Program-made: the position numbers and the translations under genes
Origin: Azomonas macrocytogenes
GTDB lineage: Bacteria; Pseudomonadota; Gammaproteobacteria; Pseudomonadales; Pseudomonadaceae
Assembly (NCBI RefSeq): GCF_014191985.1
Contig: NZ_JACHXI010000008.1
Location: forward strand, 78,477-142,476
DNA: 64,000 nt
Reading direction: 5' to 3'
Shown here: positions 59,052 to 64,000 of the stretch, one piece after another
Numbering within the stretch: position 1 is the stretch's first letter
How the letters are laid out: each line of letters begins with the position of its first letter
Notes under the pieces: model-generated
Database searches by the model: none
Told to the model about the DNA's origin: nothing
What the model saw: only the letters and a program-made list of their open reading frames with translations

Positions 59052-60143
59052 CTAAAGCTGCCTCAACACCGGTGTTTCGACAGCGACATCGGCATTCTGC
59101 GCGCGCTGGCGCAGCAAATGATCCATCAGGACAATGGCCAGCATGGCTTCGGCAATAGGGGTAGCACGGATACCGACACAAGGATCATGGCGACCTTTGG
59201 TGACAATTTCCACCGGCTTGCCATGGATATCGATGGAGCGCCCAGGCGTGGTGATGCTGGAGGTGGGTTTGAGCGCCAGATGCGCGACGATCGGCTGCCC
59301 GGAAGAAATCCCGCCGAGCACACCGCCAGCGTTATTGGAGAGAAATCCCGCCGGCGTCAGCTCGTCGCGATGCTCGGTGCCACGTTGGGCGATACTGGCG
59401 AAACCGGCACCGATCTCCACGCCCTTGACCGCGCCGATGCTCATCAACGCATGGGCCAGGTCCGCATCGAAACGGTCGAAAATCGGCTCGCCAAGGCCAG
59501 GCGGTACGCCTTCGGCAATCACGGTGATTCTCGCACCGACCGAATCCTCGTCGCGGCGCAGCTGATCCATGTAGGCTTCCAGCTCTGGCACCTTATCCGG
59601 ATCGGGACAGAAAAAAGCGTTCTGCGCAACACTATCCCAGCTCTTGAAAGGAATCTCGATCGGGCCGAGCTGGCTCATATAGCCACGCACGACAATGCCA
59701 CAACTCGCCAGATACTTGCGGGCAATGGCGCCGGCGGCTACGCGCATGGCGGTTTCGCGCGCCGAGCTGCGACCACCGCCACGGTAGTCGCGGATGCCAT
59801 ACTTATGGTGGTAGGCGTAATCGGCGTGGGCCGGGCGAAACAGTTCCTTGATCGCCGAATAATCCTTGGATTTCTGGTCGGTATTGCGAATCAGCAAGCC
59901 AATGGGGCAGCCCGTGGTCTTGCCCTCGAATACCCCGGAAAGGATTTCCACCTCATCGGCTTCCTGGCGCTGCGTAGTATGACGGCTGGTACCCGGCTTG
60001 CGCCGGTCGAGATCGTGCTGCAGATCCTCAGGGCCGAGCTCCAGCCCCGGCGGGCAGCCGTCGACGATGGCCACCAGGGCCGGACCATGGCTTTCGCCTG
60101 CGGTGGTGACGGTGAACAGTTTGCCGAAAGAATTGCCGGACAT
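59052..60143 (-). CDS. aroC: chorismate synthase
   Basis: AroC (363 aa) makes chorismate from EPSP with reduced FMN, the last step of the shikimate pathway. [25 protein letters not shown] is the family start with its GESHG signature; [16 protein letters not shown] and [18 protein letters not shown] are the other two. The start is set by alignment; an open frame of 51 codons upstream has no support. It lies upstream of the MFS-mtnB-mtnD-mtnC set. Confidence 0.97.
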   Translation of the reverse strand: MSGNSFGKLFTVTTAGESHGPALVAIVDGCPPGLELGPEDLQHDLDRRKPGTSRHTTQRQEADEVEILSGVFEGKTTGCPIGLLIRNTDQKSKDYSAIKELFRPAHADYAYHHKYGIRDYRGGGRSSARETAMRVAAGAIARKYLASCGIVVRGYMSQLGPIEIPFKSWDSVAQNAFFCPDPDKVPELEAYMDQLRRDEDSVGARITVIAEGVPPGLGEPIFDRFDADLAHALMSIGAVKGVEIGAGFASIAQRGTEHRDELTPAGFLSNNAGGVLGGISSGQPIVAHLALKPTSSITTPGRSIDIHGKPVEIVTKGRHDPCVGIRATPIAEAMLAIVLMDHLLRQRAQNADVAVETPVLRQL

Positions 60144-60407
60144 GCACGTGCTCCGCGAATCAACCTCGAATGGAAGAGCAGCATTATAGGGTGTGCCATC
60201 GATTATTGCCCCCGTTGCGAGAGAGCCTGATTTTGCGCAGGACAAGACACGCGCAGAAATCGGGTTATTCCAGACGAACGATGCACAACGCAGCACTGCG
60301 AACCAGGGCAGCCCAGTTTCGCCAGTTGGCCATCAAGGGCATACTTGTTGAACCACGGCATCCGACCTCGCCTGCCTGTCTCCTCGCAAACCGGATGTAA
60401 CCAACCG

Positions 60408-61358
60408 ATGCGTTCCTTCATCCTTCTTCTGGTAAGCCTGCTGATGACATTCACTGTTCGTGCAACGACCTTGCAGCAACAGATCGTCAAACTGGATACC
60501 GACAGCGGTGCGCTCTACGGCACGCTGTTGATACCCAAGGTCAGCGAACCGCCGCCGGTAGCCTTGCTGATCGCCGGTTCCGGCCCCACCAATCGCGACG
60601 GCAATAATTCCTGGGCGCGCAACGACAGCCTCAAGCTGCTGGCCCAGGCCCTGGCCCAGCGCGGAATCGCCAGCCTGCGCTATGACAAGCGCGGGGTCGA
60701 AGCGAGCTACGATGCCGGCCCGGACGAAAGTCGCTTCACCGTCGAACACTTTACCCAGGATGCCATCGAGTGGGGGCATCAGTTGAAATCCAGTGGCCGC
60801 TTCTCACGACTGATTTTGATCGGCCACAGCGAAGGTGCCTTGCTCGCCAGCCTGGCAGCAGAATCCGCCGGAGCCGAAGCCCTGGTATCTATCGCTGGTA
60901 GTGGCCGCCCGATCGATACCCTGTTGCTGACGCAACTGCAGAGCAAGCAATTGCCGCCACTCGTCCTGGCCTACAGTAAATGGCTGATCGCCGAGCTCGG
61001 TGCGGGGCGCATCCATACGGACGTACCGCAACCTTTGATGGAATTGTTTCGGCCCAGTGTGCAGCCATACCTGATTTCACTGTTCCGCCAGGACCCGGCC
61101 CTGGCATTCGGCCAACTCAAGATCCCTGCGCTGATCGTCCAGGGCCGCAACGATATCCAAGTGAGCGTCGAAGACGCCGAAGCCCTGCACCGGGCCAAGC
61201 CGGATGCCGAGTTGGTCTTGCTCGAAGGCATGAATCACGTACTGCGCATCGTCCCGAACAATAATATAGAGCAGCAGTTGGCCAGCTATGCCAACCCCAA
61301 CCTGCCGCTGGCGCGGGGGTTGCCTGCGGCAATAGCTGATTTCATCCAGCGAAATTGA
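60408..61358 (+). CDS. secreted alpha/beta hydrolase
   Basis: A 316-aa alpha/beta hydrolase with an N-terminal signal peptide (MRSFILLLVSLLMTFTVRA). The nucleophile Ser is in LIGHSEGALLAS, the Asp in VQGRNDIQVS and the His in GMNHVLRIV. The YDKRGVEAS loop places it near serine aminopeptidase-like (S33/PF12146) hydrolases. Substrate unknown. It is divergent from aroC. Confidence 0.86.
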   Translation: MRSFILLLVSLLMTFTVRATTLQQQIVKLDTDSGALYGTLLIPKVSEPPPVALLIAGSGPTNRDGNNSWARNDSLKLLAQALAQRGIASLRYDKRGVEASYDAGPDESRFTVEHFTQDAIEWGHQLKSSGRFSRLILIGHSEGALLASLAAESAGAEALVSIAGSGRPIDTLLLTQLQSKQLPPLVLAYSKWLIAELGAGRIHTDVPQPLMELFRPSVQPYLISLFRQDPALAFGQLKIPALIVQGRNDIQVSVEDAEALHRAKPDAELVLLEGMNHVLRIVPNNNIEQQLASYANPNLPLARGLPAAIADFIQRN

Positions 61359-61437
61359 GTATTCCTGCATCAGGAAGAAATGTATTCATGCCACGCTACT
61401 GGCGGCAGCCATTATCGTCTTGCGGAAATAGAGGATA

Positions 61438-61470
61438 AGAAAAAAGCCCTGACCGGCTGGCCAGGGCTTT
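61438..61470 (-). terminator. rho-independent terminator of the HSD-like gene
   Basis: AAAGCCCTG and CAGGGCTTT form a 9-bp stem; on the minus strand it is followed by a run of Ts (TTTTTTCTT). It lies about 45 bp past the stop of the minus-strand gene and may also serve the convergent hydrolase. Confidence 0.8.
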
Positions 61471-61514
61471 ATCCGAGCGCTGCCAGGGCAGCGGTTTTTT
61501 ACCGATGAATCGCC

Positions 61515-62762
61515 CTAGGAGGCAACTGCATGTCGCAGCGCCTGGGGATTCCAGGAAAACGTCGGTACGGAACCAAAAAAGGCATCGCGCTGCTGGATGA
61601 CGATATCCAGGGCTCGGCTCGGCAACAGGTCGACATCGTCGAATGTGATGAGCTGACCCGGCTCTACGGCTCTTTTCAGTATGCTCTTGCTCAGTAGACC
61701 GATCGGGACATAGTTGAAGTTGTCCGTCAGTTTCACCGCTTCACCGCGGAATTGGAAACCACCGATGCCACGGTCGATCATCGTGCCAGCCTTCATCGGC
61801 TTCTTGGCAATGGCTGCCACACCCAGGGTCGGAGAAGTGGAGTTGTTCAAAAGAATATCGCCACCGGCGAGCACCCGACGCACGGTTTTACCCACTTCCA
61901 GCGAGCAAAGATGGAAAGGCCGCGTCAGTACATAATAAGGACCAGGGCCAAGCTTGAAGTATTCAATGGCCGGAGCCTGCTCTTCATCGTGCCGACAGAC
62001 GATGAATACGCCACCAGCCGGGTAGCCGCTAGGCATCACGTAATCGACAATGGGTTGCCCCATCCGGTCGGCCATCATGCCCAGAATGCTGGCACTGTCA
62101 TTCAGGTTAGTAGAAGCCAGGCCCTCCAGCCCCTGGCGGGTAATGGTGGCGCCGAGACCATTACCGACGATAACTTGCTCTATCTGTACCTTGGTGCCAT
62201 CAGTAAACGATGTGGTCTGGTCGATGCTCAGACCCTGGCGTTTCGCCCAATAAGCCATGTCCTCTGGACTGGGATCGAGATTCAGAAACCCCTTCATATT
62301 GCCGAAAACCAGCGGTTTGAAGCCCATCTGCAGCGCGTCTTCGTGCAAGGCCGCCAGCGATCCTGGCTGGTCACCTTCGGCCTCGGTCATGAACCCTTTA
62401 CTTGCCAGATAAGAGCCAGTCGTCACCTGTAGTTCGGCATTGACCGTAACGACAGGAAGATTAGCTTCGAAAGCATGTTCGATCACCTCGGTACCGTGGA
62501 AGACATTTCCACTGCACTCAACAATGATGTCGGAGTTTTCTACCAGATCATCCAGGGAGTTGGTGAGAGCGTTAGCCAGTGGGAAGCTGCTTAGCGTATC
62601 CAGTTTCCTGCGGGTGAGCACTCTGGAAATTTCCAGATCCTGATAATGATTCTTGATGAGACGCACGAATGCGTGCGAGATCATCCCGGTTCCAGAAACT
62701 CCGATTCTCTTCTTTGCGTTCGACTTATACATATTGCTGATCCATGCGTTATGGGACGTCAT
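61515..62762 (-). CDS. homoserine dehydrogenase-like oxidoreductase with SAF domain
   Basis: A 415-aa protein of the COG4091 type (predicted homoserine dehydrogenase with C-terminal SAF domain). The N-terminal Rossmann motif is IGVSGTGMISHAFVRLI, then IIVECSGNVFHGTEVIEHAF and VNAELQVTTGSYLASK; the SAF region lies after about residue 330 (DRGIGGFQFRG, PGQLITFDDVDLLPSR). Such proteins occur with sugar, antibiotic or polysaccharide pathways rather than in threonine synthesis, so I do not call it hom. Two starts are possible (Met1 or Met11); neither has a strong ribosome site. A terminator follows. Confidence 0.8.
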   Translation of the reverse strand: MTSHNAWISNMYKSNAKKRIGVSGTGMISHAFVRLIKNHYQDLEISRVLTRRKLDTLSSFPLANALTNSLDDLVENSDIIVECSGNVFHGTEVIEHAFEANLPVVTVNAELQVTTGSYLASKGFMTEAEGDQPGSLAALHEDALQMGFKPLVFGNMKGFLNLDPSPEDMAYWAKRQGLSIDQTTSFTDGTKVQIEQVIVGNGLGATITRQGLEGLASTNLNDSASILGMMADRMGQPIVDYVMPSGYPAGGVFIVCRHDEEQAPAIEYFKLGPGPYYVLTRPFHLCSLEVGKTVRRVLAGGDILLNNSTSPTLGVAAIAKKPMKAGTMIDRGIGGFQFRGEAVKLTDNFNYVPIGLLSKSILKRAVEPGQLITFDDVDLLPSRALDIVIQQRDAFFGSVPTFSWNPQALRHAVAS

Positions 62763-63145
62763 GGAATGAGACAGCGGCTTTGAAAAGAAAGTTTGACGCT
62801 CTTAAGGCCAAATGACGAAATATCGACTATGGCTGCAGGCGCTGCCAAAGCGCTTGAAGAACAGGAAGGATCGACCAACTAACATAAAAATCAAATAAAA
62901 TCAATGATTAATAATTAACTCAAGACCTTGAATAAATAACCGATCAGTAAACACGTACCACACATGATCCATCTCTATATATCCCCTTCCCTATACAGGA
63001 AAGGTATTTTCAAGGAACAGAGCCAGTTCTTCGGCCCGTTCGCTCTTCGTATTGGTTGGCAATATTTTTCGGTGTGTTGCATGTCTGGGTGCCTCAACCC
63101 GCAAGAGCATGAAGCACCAGAACGGGGTACGACTAACGTGAAAAT
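62763..63145. other. 383-bp intergenic region
   Basis: No gene is supported. An AT-rich patch near 62.88-62.94 kb is a plausible promoter for the minus-strand HSD-like gene. A plus-strand open frame from here into the alpha-glucosidase gene is antisense and not credible. Confidence 0.6.
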
Positions 63146-64000
63146 TTACGAGCGTGTCAACCAGACTGCTGTATTGCCCGGCAATTTGTCTTCCTGTAAC
63201 GCTTCACTTGACAGCAACACTTTCCTGTCTGCCGGCAAGGCTACAGCCTTGGTTCCGAAATTGATCATGATGCGCAGATCGCCGTTATCAAATGCCAATA
63301 CACCCTTATCGGCATCGAGCCACTGTACCTGGCCATTACCCAGAGAATATTTGTGGCGCAATTGTAGGATCTGCCGATACAGCTCCAGTGTGGAACCTGC
63401 CACGCCTTCCTGGCGGTCTACCGCATAGCGCGTATACGAAGCGGGTTGCGGTAGCCAGGTTTTGTCACTTGGACCAAAACCAAGGGACGGAGCTCCAGCT
63501 TTCCAAGGCAGTGGAACACGGCAACCATCGCGACCATATATTCCTTCTTTATCCTTGTTGCGGAAGAATTCCGGATCCTGGCGGTATTTGTCCTCCAGCG
63601 TGGTATGTTCCGGTAGACCCAGCTCCTCGCCCTGGTAGATGTAGGCCGAGCCAGGTAGGGCCATGGTCAGCATGGATAATGCCCGGGCCCGTCGCAGCCC
63701 CAATGCTTCGTCCGGTTGTTCGCTGGCGGCACCAATGCCCCTGGGATGGATGCCAGGCTTGCTTTGGCCGTAACGCGAAGGCGTACGCACTACATCGTGG
63801 TTGGAGTTTACCCAGGTAGTGGGTGCGCCCACTGTAGCCGCTAGGGCCATGGAGGAGTCGATGACTTTTCTGAATGCGCTTGCATCCCAACCTTCGAGCA
63901 ACAGGTAGTCGAAATTGAAGGCCTGCTGCATCTCATCGGGGCGAATGTACTTGGGTCTGGACTGCGTGCCGACCACCGCTTCGGCCACCATCATGCGCTC
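63146..64000 (-). CDS. GH13 alpha-glucosidase (partial, N-terminal part beyond window)
   Basis: The last 285 residues of a glycoside hydrolase family 13 enzyme. The general acid Glu lies in MMVAEAVVG, the transition-state stabilising Asp in VNSNHDVVRTPSRYG, and the chain carries the GSAYIYQGEELGLPE and GRDGCRVPLPW blocks of GH13 alpha-glucosidases. The C-terminal beta domain ends LLSSEALQEDKLPGNTAVWL. HDVVR and a short C-domain are closest to the alpha-glucosidase (oligo-1,6 or sucrose-acting) subfamilies. The catalytic nucleophile region lies outside the window. Confidence 0.9.
   Translation of the reverse strand, partial: ERMMVAEAVVGTQSRPKYIRPDEMQQAFNFDYLLLEGWDASAFRKVIDSSMALAATVGAPTTWVNSNHDVVRTPSRYGQSKPGIHPRGIGAASEQPDEALGLRRARALSMLTMALPGSAYIYQGEELGLPEHTTLEDKYRQDPEFFRNKDKEGIYGRDGCRVPLPWKAGAPSLGFGPSDKTWLPQPASYTRYAVDRQEGVAGSTLELYRQILQLRHKYSLGNGQVQWLDADKGVLAFDNGDLRIMINFGTKAVALPADRKVLLSSEALQEDKLPGNTAVWLTRS

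Noticed and set aside
59022..60230. 402-codon plus-strand open frame
   Set aside because: Antisense to aroC; low-complexity translation without known features.
62964..63428. 154-codon plus-strand open frame
   Set aside because: It overlaps the 3' end of the GH13 gene antisense and includes no recognisable domain.

Overview
The window looks like chromosome from a diazotrophic gammaproteobacterium of the Pseudomonadaceae, most like the Azotobacter/Azomonas group. Two things point there. The housekeeping genes (gyrA, mtnA/mtaD, ubiG-mupP-yciK, edd-glk-pgl, cpxR/cpxS, scpAB, anr, recR-ybaB-dnaX, pdxB, aroC with mtnB/D/C) read like Pseudomonas proteins. They are interrupted by a complete iron-only nitrogenase locus of the Azotobacter type. 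No rRNA, tRNA, insertion sequence, prophage or CRISPR array was seen.

Layout. 1-7.2 kb: gyrA (cut by the left edge), mtnA/mtaD (methylthioadenosine salvage), ubiG, mupP, yciK. 7.3-13.4 kb: a GGDEF diguanylate cyclase, rluB, and pgl with an edd-glk pair (Entner-Doudoroff). 13.6-16.6 kb: a CpxR-Spy/CpxP-CpxS envelope stress module with a CpxR-type box before the periplasmic gene. 16.8-25.4 kb: yciI-like, PHP phosphoesterase, yciO-like, scpA-scpB, nitroreductase, trkH, a SelW-like protein, nadE and anr. 25.4-35.3 kb: anfHDGK-anfO-anfR on the minus strand, the activator gene anfA, then divergently a NifU-C-terminal-like gene and a flavin-binding PPOX-family gene. 35.5-39.8 kb: dnaX-ybaB-recR and pdxB. 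39.9-42.6 kb: MATE and TauE transporters, rraB. 42.7-47.8 kb: an Anbu-type proteasome-like protease with transglutaminase, alpha-E and ATP-grasp partners, downstream of speE. 48-55.4 kb: EamA transporter, FecI-FecR-TonB receptor signalling set, OprD porin. 55.6-61.4 kb: small membrane protein, mtnC-mtnD-mtnB-MFS, aroC, alpha/beta hydrolase. 61.5-64 kb: a homoserine-dehydrogenase-like SAF protein and a GH13 alpha-glucosidase cut by the right edge.

How it works together. The anf locus encodes the Fe protein (AnfH), the FeFe protein (AnfDGK), two accessory proteins and a sigma-54 activator. Cofactor genes such as nifB are not here, so the enzyme must depend on a nif system elsewhere in the genome. 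Sigma-54-like -24/-12 elements precede anfH, anfA and the NifU-like gene, which suggests one regulon. SpeE makes methylthioadenosine, and the two mtn groups at opposite ends of the window supply five steps of the pathway that recycles it to methionine.

The least explained signals are in and around the anf locus: a perfect 28-bp palindrome between anfK and anfO, eight tandem copies of a 7-bp unit between anfA and anfH, a cyclotransferase-fold AnfR-position protein lacking the expected catalytic Glu, and the NifU-like/PPOX pair. A TonB receptor with an abrupt base-composition break is a separate oddity.
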